A stretch of DNA of 64,000 nucleotides. It comes from Cognaticolwellia sediminilitoris. Lineage in GTDB: Bacteria > Pseudomonadota > Gammaproteobacteria > Enterobacterales > Alteromonadaceae. The position numbers and the translations under genes are program-made. Below the pieces are notes generated by a model. The model made no database searches. It worked only from the letters and a program-made list of their open reading frames with translations, and had not been told where the DNA came from. Positions 29,212 to 38,990 of the stretch are shown piece after piece (the first letter of the stretch is position 1; every line of letters begins with the position of its first letter). The stretch is from positions 124,001-188,000 of the forward strand of contig NBOG01000004.1 in the NCBI GenBank assembly GCA_002104535.1. Reading direction: 5' to 3'.

Positions 29212-29287
29212 TGGCATCCCTAAGGGGATTCGAACCCCTGTTACCGCCGTGAAAGGGCGGTGTCCTAGGCCTCTAGACGATAGGGAC
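29212..29287 (-). tRNA. tRNA-Glu (anticodon TTC), copy 2
   Basis: Same 76-nt sequence as copy 1, including the G1-U72 pair and encoded CCA. Confidence 0.96.
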
Positions 29288-29330
29288 ACATCAATACCAA
29301 ATGAAATACTTAATTATAATGTTATTGTAA

Positions 29331-29392
29331 AAAGCTCTAGCCTAGTGAACTTATAATAACGTTATATATTCCATAGTATGTGTCAAAAACAC
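29331..29392. repeat. tRNA spacer repeat, copy A
   Basis: 62 bp between tRNA-Glu copies 2 and 3, homologous to 29539-29600: the first 24 bp and last 14 bp are identical, with an AT-rich centre that has drifted. The block ends in GTGTCAAAAACAC. Confidence 0.8.
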
Positions 29393-29422
29393 TTACCATA
29401 AACTTGTCTAACAAAAAATGAG

Positions 29423-29498
29423 TGGCATCCCTAAGGGGATTCGAACCCCTGTTACCGCCGTGAAAGGGCGGTGTCCTAGGCCTCTAGACGATAGGGAC
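29423..29498 (-). tRNA. tRNA-Glu (anticodon TTC), copy 3
   Basis: Same 76-nt sequence as copy 1, including the G1-U72 pair and encoded CCA. Confidence 0.96.
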
Positions 29499-29538
29499 AC
29501 ATTATAAACTCGAAACACTTAGTATAATAAAACCGTAT

Positions 29539-29600
29539 AAAGCTCTAGCCTAGTGAACTTATGATCTACATTATATATTTCTTGTTTGTGTCAAAAACAC
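29539..29600. repeat. tRNA spacer repeat, copy B
   Basis: 62 bp between tRNA-Glu copies 3 and 4, homologous to 29331-29392. Shows that the tRNA plus spacer unit was duplicated in tandem. Confidence 0.8.
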
Positions 29601-29644
29601 GAACTCATTTTCTTTTTTACTTCCGTAGAAGTCTTCCGAAGAAG

Positions 29645-29720
29645 TGGCATCCCTAAGGGGATTCGAACCCCTGTTACCGCCGTGAAAGGGCGGTGTCCTA
29701 GGCCTCTAGACGATAGGGAC
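29645..29720 (-). tRNA. tRNA-Glu (anticodon TTC), copy 4
   Basis: Same 76-nt sequence as copy 1, including the G1-U72 pair and encoded CCA. First of the Glu copies to be transcribed after tRNA-Ala. Confidence 0.96.
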
Positions 29721-29845
29721 ACTAAAACGATAAAATAAAACTTAAATATCTTTATTTTTGTAGTCCGACAATCAAATTGACTTATCCAACTACTTTTATC
29801 TTTTTAACTATCTTTAATACTGTTAAAAACAGCGTTAAATAATAT

Positions 29846-29921
29846 TGGTGGAGCTATGCGGGATCGAACCGCAGACCTCTTCGCTGCCAGCGAAGCGCTC
29901 TCCCAGCTGAGCTATAGCCCC
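29846..29921 (-). tRNA. tRNA-Ala (anticodon GGC)
   Basis: 76-nt cloverleaf: acceptor GGGGCTA/TAGCTCC (with the G3-U70 pair that marks alanine tRNAs), anticodon stem CTTCG/CGAAG around CTGGCAG (GGC), T loop TTCGATC, discriminator A and encoded CCA. First gene of the tRNA operon. Confidence 0.96.
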
Positions 29922-30313
29922 ACATAGATATAAAATAAGTGGCCTAATACTTACCTTAATCCGTTGCCCAACAAATAATCGAGTTACTCGTTGAAAGCGA
30001 GGCGCATTCTAAGCAGCGACCAAGATACTGTCAACCCTTATTTTAGATAATGGGCCATTTTTTTGAAAGATTTCATTCAACTGATTACTTATAGAACAAG
30101 TTGACTAAATTTTGTCTCAATATCAGTTTAAAGCAATAAAAAAACTTTTCGTCATAAGCGTTTAAATCCCCCCTAATTGCGATAAACTTTCCAACTCTCT
30201 CCTATTAATCACGCACTTGACTTACATAAGACTTTAGAAACTAGCCCTGACTACTTTATTTATCTTAAAATTAGGGGTATGGTTAGAGCTCACTTCAAGA
30301 AAATAATAATTAT
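29922..30313. other. Divergent intergenic region between the tRNA operon and the YvcK-like gene
   Basis: Contains the tRNA promoter (30006-30034) on the minus strand. No coding region is seen. The plus-strand promoter of the YvcK-like gene must lie at ~30150-30290 but is not clear by eye. Confidence 0.5.
30006..30034 (-). promoter_or_regulatory. Near-consensus promoter of the Ala-Glu tRNA operon
   Basis: On the minus strand: TTGACA (30029-30034), 17-bp spacer, TAGAAT (30006-30011), then GCGCCTCGC. A perfect -35, ideal spacing and GC-rich discriminator are typical of strong stable-RNA promoters subject to ppGpp control. It is ~85 bp before tRNA-Ala. Confidence 0.85.
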
Positions 30314-31240
30314 ATGCAGCTAAAAGAGCTCAATGTTGTTGCTATTGGTGGTGGACACGGCCTAGGACGTGTACTTTCTACCCTTTCCTTTTTAGGAAAT
30401 CAGCTTACAGGTATTGTTACCACTACTGATAATGGTGGTTCAACTGGCCGATTAAGAAAACGTAGTAGCTCTATTGCATGGGGAGATTTACGTAATTGTC
30501 TAACCCAGTTGGTTGATGAAAAATCAGTAGGTAGCCAGTTATTCGATTTTCGCTTCGATGGTGGTGACGAATTAGGCGGCCACAATCTCGGTAATTTAAT
30601 TTTATATGGTTTAGGCCAAATTCAGTCTCGCCCTCTTGAGTCTATCAAATTGGTTCGCCGATTATTACGCGTTAAAACCCCAGTGTTACCGATGTCAGAA
30701 ACACCGACGGACTTAATGGCATTTTATCCAGAAGGTCTTTGCCGTGTTGGTGAAATGTCCGTTGATAAAATGTCGATGATGCCAAAAAGCTTAATGCTAG
30801 CCCCATTAGTTAAAACGCTGCCAAGCTGTATTGATGCCATACTTAATGCCGATTTAATCATTTTAGGCCCTGGTAGCTTCCTTACCAGTGTCATGCCACC
30901 ATTATTGGTGCGAGATATAAGCAACGCTTTAGAACAAACTAACGCTCATCGTGTGTTTATCGATAATATTGTTGCTGAAGATAGTCCTGCCGCTAATTTG
31001 TCATTGGATGAAAAACTAGCTTGGATTGAAGAAAACATTGGTTCATTGCCTATTGATAGCGCAATTTGTCACGACTTTTCTATAACATCAGAACGAGTTG
31101 ATGTTTGCCATCACAACTTAAGCAGTGACACTGTTTCGCATTATCACAGTAGAGATAAACTCATCGCCGCCTTAAATGCGTGTATTTCAAAAGCGAGCAA
31201 TAGCGTTAAAACTAATGCAGATGCAGCCAAAGCAAGCTAG
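30314..31240 (+). CDS. YvcK/CofD-like UDP-sugar binding protein
   Basis: Family of B. subtilis YvcK and E. coli YbhK, cytoplasmic proteins that bind UDP-GlcNAc and affect cell-wall precursor flow and gluconeogenic growth. Seen: IGGGHGLGRVLSTL at ~12, TTDNGGSTGRLR (~37-48), WGDLRNCL, GGHNLGNLILYGL and LGPGSFLTSVMPPLLV. These are the phosphate and base-binding loops of the CofD-like fold. Length 308 is normal. It stands alone and divergent from the tRNA operon. Confidence 0.88.
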   Translation: MQLKELNVVAIGGGHGLGRVLSTLSFLGNQLTGIVTTTDNGGSTGRLRKRSSSIAWGDLRNCLTQLVDEKSVGSQLFDFRFDGGDELGGHNLGNLILYGLGQIQSRPLESIKLVRRLLRVKTPVLPMSETPTDLMAFYPEGLCRVGEMSVDKMSMMPKSLMLAPLVKTLPSCIDAILNADLIILGPGSFLTSVMPPLLVRDISNALEQTNAHRVFIDNIVAEDSPAANLSLDEKLAWIEENIGSLPIDSAICHDFSITSERVDVCHHNLSSDTVSHYHSRDKLIAALNACISKASNSVKTNADAAKAS

Positions 31241-31299
31241 CTTTAGAGTTGACACAATTAGCTAATCTCTTCGTTAACTAACGTATTTGTAAAAAATCA

Positions 31300-31336
31300 T
31301 AAAAAAGCCAACGACATAAGCGTTGGCTATTTTTTA
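31300..31336. terminator. Bidirectional terminator between the YvcK-like gene and dcd
   Basis: Stem agccaacg/cgttggct with a 7-nt loop, flanked by six A and a T run, placed between two convergent genes. Confidence 0.85.
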
Positions 31337-31356
31337 CGATAGGGATTCTTTAATAA

Positions 31357-31950
31357 TTACTTATGCTTTTCATCTTCACTAATACGACTCGCAACTGCGC
31401 CCATTTGGCCTTTATATTTAGCATTATCACGCTTGTTATAAGGTCTTACAGCACTTGACGACATAGTTTCAAAGTTTAGCGCTGCAATGGTCATTTTCGG
31501 TCTTAACGCTAACGGTAATTTACCGCTATTATAAAACTCTAGTACGATTTGACCTGACCAGCCAGGATCGATTCTGTGGGCTGTTACGTGTACCATTAAG
31601 CCTAAACGCGCCAATGATGAACGACCATCTAACCAGCCAACAATATTATCCGGTAACGTAACTGACTCATAAGTAACCGCTAAAGCTAATTCACCAGGAT
31701 GTAGGAAAAACGCTTCACCATCAGGAATAAAAATTTCATCACTCATTACCGAATTCATTGCTTTTTGCATTGCATCTTTCGGTCCGCTTAAGTCGATATA
31801 AGGCGCAGCATGGACTTGAAAAACACGAAACTCATTCCCTAAACGTATATCCACACTGACGCCTGAAATCATACTGCTATCGGGGGTGGGCGATATTGCG
31901 ATTTGTCCTTGGCGAATACTTTCTTCTATATCTTGGTCACTCAATCTCAT
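31357..31950 (-). CDS. dcd: dCTP deaminase
   Basis: Converts dCTP to dUTP, the main route to dTTP in enterobacteria. From MRLSDQDIE the protein is 197 residues, colinear with E. coli Dcd: [22 protein letters not shown], the catalytic [33 protein letters not shown] split across strands (Arg-Ser-Ser and Glu), and the C-terminal GAVASRI. A longer frame adds 11 residues and is unlikely. The apbC gene is 115 bp upstream on the same strand. Confidence 0.96.
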   Translation of the reverse strand: MRLSDQDIEESIRQGQIAISPTPDSSMISGVSVDIRLGNEFRVFQVHAAPYIDLSGPKDAMQKAMNSVMSDEIFIPDGEAFFLHPGELALAVTYESVTLPDNIVGWLDGRSSLARLGLMVHVTAHRIDPGWSGQIVLEFYNSGKLPLALRPKMTIAALNFETMSSSAVRPYNKRDNAKYKGQMGAVASRISEDEKHK

Positions 31951-32065
31951 GATTATTCTTCTTAGGCTCAGTTGTGTTATCAAGCAACTAATGTATTAGT
32001 GCTGTTGATATAATGGAGCTAAAAAACAACGTTGTTCCTTAGCTCTTAAAATTAACTCAAATTTT

Positions 32066-33178
32066 TCAGTTTTTAACTTCAACAACCTCAGCTGTTGTTG
32101 GGCTGCGCATGTCGAGTTGATAGAATAACTGTGCAGCGACATTGCGCGCTAGTTTACGATATTGTAGCGCTAATTCTCCAGTGCTATTTTCATTAATTGC
32201 ACAACTTCCGCTGTCAGCATCTTCTCGTATACGAATATCTAAAGGTAACTGTCCAAGTAATTGGGTGTTTGCATTATCAGCAATACGCTTACCACCACCT
32301 TGACCAAATAAATGTGATTGATGGCCGCAGTTTTCACAGAGGTGATAACTCATATTTTCGATAATACCCAATACTGGCAGTTTTACCTGCTCAAACATCG
32401 CCATCCCTTTAATCGCGTCAGCTAATGCTATATCTTGTGGCGTTGTGATCACCACTGCGCCGGCTACAGGGACTTGTTGCGCCAAAGTAAGTTGAATATC
32501 TCCCGTTCCTGGTGGCATATCGACAATTAAGTAGTCAACATCTGGCCAATCAGTTTCATTAAGTAATTGAGAAAACGCTCGACTGGCCATCGGCCCTCGC
32601 CACACAGTAGCATCTGCATCATCAACGAGAAAACCCAACGACATTGCAGCTAAACCATTGACTTCAAGTGGGGTCATAAACTTGCCATCAGTTGAAGTAG
32701 GTTTGGCTCCTTTTCGCCCTAGCATTGTTGGAATTGAAGGACCATAAATATCAGCATCTAAGATACCAACATGACAACCTTCAGCAATCAAACCATAGGC
32801 TAAATTTACCGCGGTGGTGGATTTACCCACCCCGCCTTTACCAGAAGACACCGCAATAATATTTTTAACACCTTTTATCTGGTGCTGCCTGATGGGTTGA
32901 ACCTGATATTGAACATCGAAATTTACTTGTTGCTCAACTAATGTCGTTAATTGCTCTGCTATATCGAGTAATTCGCCATCACAAGGAAAGGGTAATTCCA
33001 TGTTAATAACAAGCTGCTTTTTAGTTTGAACAAAGTTGATCGTTTGAGCAATATTGACTAGCCCAAAAGGGAAAGATTCTGAGCGATAATCATCCAGAAA
33101 AGCACGGATAGTTTTTTCGCTTTCAGCGTCGACTTCAATTTGAGATAACTTATTTTTGGAAAAGAAATTTGATAACAT
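32066..33178 (-). CDS. apbC: Iron-sulfur cluster carrier ATPase ApbC (Mrp)
   Basis: P-loop ATPase that carries and transfers Fe-S clusters. Residues ~1-95 are a MIP18-like/DUF59 N-domain; the ATPase starts with VSSGKGGVGKSTTAVNLA (deviant Walker A), DADIYGPSIP, YLIVDMPPGTGD (Walker B), and IENMSYHLCENCGHQSHLFGQGG, whose CxxC binds the cluster. It is divergent from metG, the same arrangement as mrp/metG in E. coli. Confidence 0.94.
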   Translation of the reverse strand: MLSNFFSKNKLSQIEVDAESEKTIRAFLDDYRSESFPFGLVNIAQTINFVQTKKQLVINMELPFPCDGELLDIAEQLTTLVEQQVNFDVQYQVQPIRQHQIKGVKNIIAVSSGKGGVGKSTTAVNLAYGLIAEGCHVGILDADIYGPSIPTMLGRKGAKPTSTDGKFMTPLEVNGLAAMSLGFLVDDADATVWRGPMASRAFSQLLNETDWPDVDYLIVDMPPGTGDIQLTLAQQVPVAGAVVITTPQDIALADAIKGMAMFEQVKLPVLGIIENMSYHLCENCGHQSHLFGQGGGKRIADNANTQLLGQLPLDIRIREDADSGSCAINENSTGELALQYRKLARNVAAQLFYQLDMRSPTTAEVVEVKN

Positions 33179-33298
33179 GTTTAAAACGCACTTTTATCTA
33201 GCCTTTATTGACATAAAGACGATAATTCTTAATGAAAAGTATCAACAAATTCTGTACCATTCTCTGCATAATTACCACCAATAATATGTAAACTTTAT

Positions 33299-35425
33299 AT
33301 GTCTTTATCAAAGTCATCTGTATCATCAGCAGATAAGCGTAAAATTTTAGTTACTTGTGCCCTTCCTTATGCGAACGGTTCAATTCATCTTGGCCATTTA
33401 TTAGAGCATATTCAAACTGATATTTGGGTTCGTTTCCAGCGTATGCGTGGCCACGAAACTTACTTTGTTTGTGCCGACGATGCCCATGGAACACCGATCA
33501 TGCTTAAAGCGCAAGAGCTTGGCATAACACCAGAAGAAATGATCAAAGGTGTGCGTGAAGAGCGTATTAAAGAATTTAGTGACTTCCACATTAGTTTTGA
33601 TAATTACCACACAACACATAGCGATGAAAACAAAGAGTACTCTGAAAAAATTTACAACAGTTTACATGCCAAAGGTCATATTAAAACCCGCACAATTTCT
33701 CAGTTATATGATCCTGAAAAAGGCATGTTCTTAGCTGACAGGTTTGTAAAAGGTACTTGTCCGAAGTGTAAAAGTGAAGATGAAAATGGTGATAGCTGTG
33801 ATAACTGTGGTGCAACTTATTCACCAACTGAAGTGCTTAACCCACGCTCAGCTATTTCAGGTGCTACACCGATATTAAAAGATTCTGAACATTACTTCTT
33901 TGACTTACCTGCTTTTGAGTCAATGTTAGCAGACTGGATACGCAGTGGCACATTGCAAGAAGAAGTAGCAAATAAACTTAGCGAATGGTTCGAACAAGGT
34001 TTAAAACAGTGGGATATTAGCCGTGACGCACCTTATTTTGGTTTTGAAATACCGAATGCTCCGGGTAAATTCTTCTATGTTTGGTTAGATGCACCTATTG
34101 GTTATATGGGCAGCTTTAAAAACCTATGTGATAGAGACTCAAGTATCGATTTTGACAGCTTCTGGAATAAAAATTCAGACGCTGAGCTTTATCACTTTAT
34201 CGGTAAGGACATTATTAACTTCCACAGCCTGTTTTGGCCAGCCATGTTAGAAGGCGCTGATTTCCGCAAGCCTACCGCTGTTTTCGCTCATGGTTTTGTT
34301 ACCGTGAACGGAGAGAAAATGTCTAAATCTAAAGGTACATTTGTTAAAGCAAGTACCTATTTAGCGCATTTAAACCCAGAGTATTTACGTTATTACTACG
34401 CAACTAAACTAACCCACAAAATTGATGACTTAGATTTAAATCTTGAAGACTTCGTACAGCGTGTTAACTCTGACTTAGTCGGTAAAGTGGTTAATATCGC
34501 TTCTCGTTGTGCAAGTTTTATCACTAAACGTTTTGATGGCATGTTATCAACGAACATTGAAAACCAGGCTTTAGCTGATGAAGTAATGAATGCAGGTGAC
34601 AGCATTGCGGCCCATTATGAAGCTCGTGATTTCGGCCGTGGTATGCGTGAAATTATGGCACTTGCTGACAAAGTGAATGAATATATTGCGATAAAAGAAC
34701 CTTGGCAGTTAGTTAAAGACGAAACTAAGCAGCAAGAAGTACAAGATATCTGTTCATTAGGTATCAATATGTTCCGTACTTTGATGATTTATTTAAAGCC
34801 AGTATTACCTGTTTTAGCCGACAGCACAGCTGAATTTTTAAATGATGAGTTAATTTGGGAAGGTCATAAAACTCTATTAACCGATCATAAAATCAACAAG
34901 TTTAAAGCCTTATTGCAACGTGTTGACATGGATAAAGTTAATGCCATGACTGACGCTTCTAAAGAAAATTTACTGTCAAAAGAAGCCGCTGAAGTACCAG
35001 AGAAAAAGAACAAGAAAGCTAAAAAAGAAAAGATTGTTGATAACAGTGCTGCGTTAAATGATCCTTTAGGCAGTGACCCTATCAGTGAAGAAATTCAATT
35101 TGATGACTTTGCTAAAATAGACTTACGCATTGCAAAAATAATCAACGCTGAACATGTTGAAAAAGCGGATAAGCTACTTAAATTAACCTTAGCCCTTGAT
35201 GATCAAGAAAACGGCGAAACTAGACAGGTATTTGCAGGCATAAAATCAGCTTATCAACCTGAAGATCTCATTGGAAAACTTACCGTCATGGTGGCTAATT
35301 TAGCACCACGTAAAATGCGTTTTGGCATGTCAGAAGGCATGGTTTTAGCCGCAGGACCTGGTGGTAAAGACTTATGGATACTTAATCCAGACGATGGCGC
35401 ACAAGCGGGTATGCGTGTTAAATAG
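33299..35425 (+). CDS. metG: Methionine-tRNA ligase
   Basis: Charges initiator and elongator tRNA-Met. Class I signatures are HLGH (variant of HIGH) at ~31 and KMSKS at ~341. A zinc knuckle (CPKCKS...CDNCGATY) lies at ~155-175. A Lys-rich linker (~555-585) leads to the C-terminal tRNA-binding (Trbp111-like) domain [15 protein letters not shown]...[23 protein letters not shown], which dimerises in E. coli MetG. 708 residues is in the usual range. No strong ribosome site is seen before the ATG. Confidence 0.97.
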   Translation: MSLSKSSVSSADKRKILVTCALPYANGSIHLGHLLEHIQTDIWVRFQRMRGHETYFVCADDAHGTPIMLKAQELGITPEEMIKGVREERIKEFSDFHISFDNYHTTHSDENKEYSEKIYNSLHAKGHIKTRTISQLYDPEKGMFLADRFVKGTCPKCKSEDENGDSCDNCGATYSPTEVLNPRSAISGATPILKDSEHYFFDLPAFESMLADWIRSGTLQEEVANKLSEWFEQGLKQWDISRDAPYFGFEIPNAPGKFFYVWLDAPIGYMGSFKNLCDRDSSIDFDSFWNKNSDAELYHFIGKDIINFHSLFWPAMLEGADFRKPTAVFAHGFVTVNGEKMSKSKGTFVKASTYLAHLNPEYLRYYYATKLTHKIDDLDLNLEDFVQRVNSDLVGKVVNIASRCASFITKRFDGMLSTNIENQALADEVMNAGDSIAAHYEARDFGRGMREIMALADKVNEYIAIKEPWQLVKDETKQQEVQDICSLGINMFRTLMIYLKPVLPVLADSTAEFLNDELIWEGHKTLLTDHKINKFKALLQRVDMDKVNAMTDASKENLLSKEAAEVPEKKNKKAKKEKIVDNSAALNDPLGSDPISEEIQFDDFAKIDLRIAKIINAEHVEKADKLLKLTLALDDQENGETRQVFAGIKSAYQPEDLIGKLTVMVANLAPRKMRFGMSEGMVLAAGPGGKDLWILNPDDGAQAGMRVK

Positions 35426-35457
35426 CTTTAAGCCATCACAATAACGTCAGATAATAT

Positions 35458-35497
35458 AAAGGCAAACCCTAAATTCTAAACTGGGTTTGCCTTTTTA
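35458..35497 (+). terminator. Terminator of metG
   Basis: A 12-bp perfect stem (aaaggcaaaccc / gggtttgccttt) with a 13-nt loop and T run, 33 bp after the stop. Confidence 0.88.
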
Positions 35498-35558
35498 ATA
35501 TCACCAATGCTTAACTTCAATATAAAAAGTAGCCACCAACACTTAAATGCTCAAATAG

Positions 35559-37694
35559 ATGTCCATAATGAAACTTAACAAAATACCTTTATCAACGCGT
35601 ATTCTAATTGCCATGGCAATTGGACTTATCATTGGCAGTTTTAACGCTCCATTATATTCCATGGTAAGCCACCTAGCTGACGCCTTTGTGATGTTGTTAC
35701 AAATGACAGCTCTGCCTTATATTTCGTTATCGTTAATTGTCGGTATTGGCGGATTATCTGCCGGCAAAGCAAAATCAGCACTCAAAAGCACCTTGATATT
35801 GATCGTTTTATTAATGGCCTTAATGTTATGTTTTATTTTAATGGCACCATTATCTTTTCCTAATTGGCAAACCGCTGAGTTCTATAGTGCCAACACCATT
35901 AAAGTCAGCAAAGAATTTAATTTAATTGAATTATTTGTGCCGTCAAATCCCTTCAATGCTTTTGCTAATGCGATAATTCCTTCCGTGGTATTTTTTAGCG
36001 TGTTTGTTGGTATTGGCTTAATGCCGATTAAAAATAAACGCGTAACGTTAGCCGTACTCAGCAACTTAAAACAGTCTATTAGTAATGTCAGTAGTTTAGT
36101 TATGCGCTTTGCCCCAATTGGTATATTTTGTATTGGTTGGCGCGCTTCATCAACACTTGATGCCTCTCAACTCGATGGCTTAATGATTTATGTCGCTAGC
36201 GCCTTAGTATTAGTTATATTACTCACTTTTGTGGTTTTTCCAGCATTACTCGCTACTATTACGCCATTTGGCTATCGTGCCATTTTAAAGGCCTCACGTG
36301 AAGCCATGATCACAGCATTTGCTACTGGTAGTTTTTTTGTTGTTATTCCAATGATTGTTGAAAAAACCAAGCAATTAATCGCCAATCAGTACGCCGACAT
36401 TGACAATGCAGATAAGGTTCCCGAAGTAATTGTTCCTATTAGTTATAGCCTACCGGTAGGCGGCAAGTTACTGTCACTACTGTTTGTTTTATTCGCGGCT
36501 TGGTTTTCTGGCGCGTACATTAGTTTTGAAGATTATGTGAATCTAGTTGTTATTGGTATTCCACAGCTTTTCGGCACCAGTACGTTAGCCATGCATAACT
36601 TGCTAGAATTATTTAATGTTTCGCAATCCATGTTCGATTTTTTTATTGTCTCCGAAAATTTAGTGGTTGGACGTTTATCGGCATTACTTTCAGTAACTTT
36701 TGCCAGTTGTTTACCTTTGCTTGTAGCAACCAGTATGGCTAAAGACTTTCGCTTAAACAAAAGAAAACTATTCAACAATTTAGCCATCATCCCGGTGATA
36801 TCGGTTTGCGCTTTCGTTAGTTTAAAGTTTGGCTTTAGCTCAATAAGTTATCAATATCAGGGCTATGCAAAATTTATCGAACGTGATTTTATGATGGAAA
36901 AAGTCAAAAGCCGGTATTTAGAAAAAGCGCCAGAAAACAGCGAAAACATGAAATCTTCTGCCGGTGTTTTAACTCGCATAAAAGATAGAGGTTTTATCCG
37001 CGTAGGTTACTTTAGAGATGACTTACCTTATTCATTTCATAACAATAACGGTAAATTGGTCGGTTTTGACATTGAAATAATGAATCAACTCGCCATCGAT
37101 TTAAATGTCGACATTGAGTTTGTAAAAATATTTCGTGCCCAAGCTAAGCCGTTATTAGCATCAGGGTATATTGATATTACCACAGGGGTGCCGGTGATTC
37201 CTGACAACATGTCGCAATTTACCTTAACTTTACCTTATAGCACCCAAAGTATTGCGATCATCGTTAAAGATAAACGTCGCGCCGAATTCACCCAATGGGA
37301 AAATATTCTTTCTCGTGATGATCTCATCTTAGGTATTCCTGAAAGCTTTTATTATAAAAAGTCGGTTGAAAAAATATTTACTCACGGCAAAGCATGGGAA
37401 ATATCAACACCGAGATTATTTTTTAAACCGGAATTTGAGCATATTGATGCCATGGTGTTCGGCGCTGCAGCTTCTTCTGCATGGACATTGCTCAATCCAA
37501 GCTATACTGTTGTTGTTCCTAAACCAGAGTTACCACCGCTTTACATGGCATTTCCAATTAATAAAAATGATCATGCTTTTGAATTATTTATGCGTAATTG
37601 GATCACCATGAAACAGCAAGGTGGTACTATCGATAAATTATTCAATTATTGGATTAAAGGCGATAAAAGCTTGGCTAAGAAAATCAGCTCTTAA
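35559..37694 (+). CDS. DAACS-type symporter fused to a periplasmic solute-binding domain
   Basis: A 711-residue chimera. Residues ~5-395 follow the dicarboxylate/amino acid:cation symporter (DAACS, GltP/DctA) plan: eight helices, LLQMTALPYISLSLIVGIGGL in TM2, SNPFNAFANAIIPSVVFF, and two hairpin regions. The usual serine-rich HP1 motif is altered to TAFATGSFFVVIP (~252-264) and the NMDGT motif of TM7 to SLPVGGK (~297-303), so ion coupling may differ. An extra helix at ~406-424 leads to a family 3 solute-binding domain (~470-705: RGFIRVGYFRDDLPYSF, GKLVGFDIEIMNQLA, ASGYIDITTGV). That extra helix would put the binding domain in the periplasm. M4 at 35568 is an alternative start. Confidence 0.85.
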   Translation: MSIMKLNKIPLSTRILIAMAIGLIIGSFNAPLYSMVSHLADAFVMLLQMTALPYISLSLIVGIGGLSAGKAKSALKSTLILIVLLMALMLCFILMAPLSFPNWQTAEFYSANTIKVSKEFNLIELFVPSNPFNAFANAIIPSVVFFSVFVGIGLMPIKNKRVTLAVLSNLKQSISNVSSLVMRFAPIGIFCIGWRASSTLDASQLDGLMIYVASALVLVILLTFVVFPALLATITPFGYRAILKASREAMITAFATGSFFVVIPMIVEKTKQLIANQYADIDNADKVPEVIVPISYSLPVGGKLLSLLFVLFAAWFSGAYISFEDYVNLVVIGIPQLFGTSTLAMHNLLELFNVSQSMFDFFIVSENLVVGRLSALLSVTFASCLPLLVATSMAKDFRLNKRKLFNNLAIIPVISVCAFVSLKFGFSSISYQYQGYAKFIERDFMMEKVKSRYLEKAPENSENMKSSAGVLTRIKDRGFIRVGYFRDDLPYSFHNNNGKLVGFDIEIMNQLAIDLNVDIEFVKIFRAQAKPLLASGYIDITTGVPVIPDNMSQFTLTLPYSTQSIAIIVKDKRRAEFTQWENILSRDDLILGIPESFYYKKSVEKIFTHGKAWEISTPRLFFKPEFEHIDAMVFGAAASSAWTLLNPSYTVVVPKPELPPLYMAFPINKNDHAFELFMRNWITMKQQGGTIDKLFNYWIKGDKSLAKKISS

Positions 37695-37739
37695 GAGAAT
37701 TTATTAAACCAATTCATGTTCCTAATGGTAAAAAAAATA

Positions 37740-38165
37740 ATGATTAAAAAATCAAATTTAAAAACAGTAAGCCACCAAAGCAAGTTTATATCGATGTTGT
37801 TAATCGCTCTATTTATGACAGGTTGTGCAAAAATAAATGATGTCTCTACAAACTTAGACCGAGATAACTTCAAGAATTATTTTTCCCCTACCACAGTAAA
37901 AATGTATAGCAGTGAAAAAGACTTCAAAGGTAAAGCTAAATTTATAGGGTTGGTTGAAGGTGAGTCTTGTCAAGAAAAAGCCCACCATGCCTTACCTAAT
38001 GAAATTGACGCACGTACCGAAGCCAGACGACAAGCATACAAACTTGAAGCAAATGCTATTATCTTTAGCCAATGTGTTTTGATTGAAGATGACAAAGCCG
38101 CTAAATACTGCATTGCTTCTACCGTTTGCTACGGCCGAGCTTATAAGGTTGAGCAAAGCAAATAA
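37740..38165 (+). CDS. rcsF: RcsF-like outer-membrane stress lipoprotein
   Basis: Homologous in layout to RcsF, the outer-membrane lipoprotein that reports envelope damage to the Rcs system. A signal sequence with lipobox (LFMTGC) gives a lipidated Cys at ~29; the mature domain shows VKMYSSEKDFKGKAKFIGLVEGESCQ, ARRQAYKLEANAIIFSQC and STVCYGRAYKVE, including the four Cys that form two disulfides in E. coli RcsF. The following gene is trmO, as in E. coli, which supports orthology. Start is uncertain (37716, 37725 or 37740; none has a clear ribosome site). The rest of the Rcs system is not in this window. Confidence 0.75.
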   Translation: MIKKSNLKTVSHQSKFISMLLIALFMTGCAKINDVSTNLDRDNFKNYFSPTTVKMYSSEKDFKGKAKFIGLVEGESCQEKAHHALPNEIDARTEARRQAYKLEANAIIFSQCVLIEDDKAAKYCIASTVCYGRAYKVEQSK

Positions 38166-38902
38166 TGATTGAAAGTTTCAATTTTGATGTTATTGGCACG
38201 ATCGACTCCCCGTATAAAGAGAAATTTGCCATTCCTCGACAACCCGGTATTGTCAGCGCGGCGCATGGACAATTACGCTTAATCGGCACAGCAAACAATG
38301 CTGAGCTAGTCAGGGGGTTAGAGCAGTTTAGTCATATTTGGTTATTATTTATTTTTCATGGCACACAAGCACAAGGTTGGAAGCCCTTAGTTCGTCCCCC
38401 TCGTTTAGGTGGCAACAAAAAACTGGGTGTTTTAGCAACAAGATCAACCTTCAGGCCAAACCCTATAGGCATGTCAGTAGTTAAACTTGACCGCGTAGAG
38501 CAACAGAATTTAGAGCATAACAAGTCACAGGTTATTTTACATATCAGTGGATTAGACTTACTTGATGGCACCCCGATCATCGATATAAAACCTTACGTGC
38601 CATATGCTGATATTATTGCAGGTGCCGATGGTGGCTATGCTCAAGAGCAACCTATTGAGAGCTTATCGGTGGAGTATTCTCAAGCTGCAGAGTTGGCGAT
38701 ATTGAATGAGAGTATTATTCATCCTCAGTTAAAAACATTCATTACACAGGTATTAAGTCAAGACCCTCGCCCTGCCTACAAACAAAAATCCACTGACGAC
38801 AAGGTCTATGGTGTCAGCTTATATGACTTTAATATTAAGTTTAAAGTGACTGATTTTTCGACCATACAAGTCTTATCGGTGCTGAAGAATAATGCTCTGT
38901 AA
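38165..38902 (+). CDS. trmO: tRNA m6t6A37 methyltransferase TrmO (TsaA/YaeB)
   Basis: Methylates N6-threonylcarbamoyl-adenosine at position 37 of certain tRNAs using SAM. The 245-residue protein shows the TsaA beta-barrel motifs GTIDSPYKEKFAIPRQPGIV, FSHIWLLFIFHG, VLATRSTFRPNPIGMSVVKL, GLDLLDGTPIIDIKPYVPYAD, then the C-terminal domain with DPRPAY. Its ATG shares one base with the rcsF stop (TAATG), so translation is coupled. Confidence 0.93.
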   Translation: MIESFNFDVIGTIDSPYKEKFAIPRQPGIVSAAHGQLRLIGTANNAELVRGLEQFSHIWLLFIFHGTQAQGWKPLVRPPRLGGNKKLGVLATRSTFRPNPIGMSVVKLDRVEQQNLEHNKSQVILHISGLDLLDGTPIIDIKPYVPYADIIAGADGGYAQEQPIESLSVEYSQAAELAILNESIIHPQLKTFITQVLSQDPRPAYKQKSTDDKVYGVSLYDFNIKFKVTDFSTIQVLSVLKNNAL

Positions 38903-38990
38903 TTTTTCTATATGAGCTGTCCGATTATCGCGATTAGTTATTACTGATTTATGTAAAATTTAAACCAATCAATTACCGTAAGGATAACAA

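Noticed and set aside
29040-29720. Regularly spaced identical repeats that could suggest a CRISPR array
   Set aside because: The repeats are 76-nt tRNA-Glu genes with full cloverleaf and CCA; the spacers are homologous to each other, unlike CRISPR spacers.
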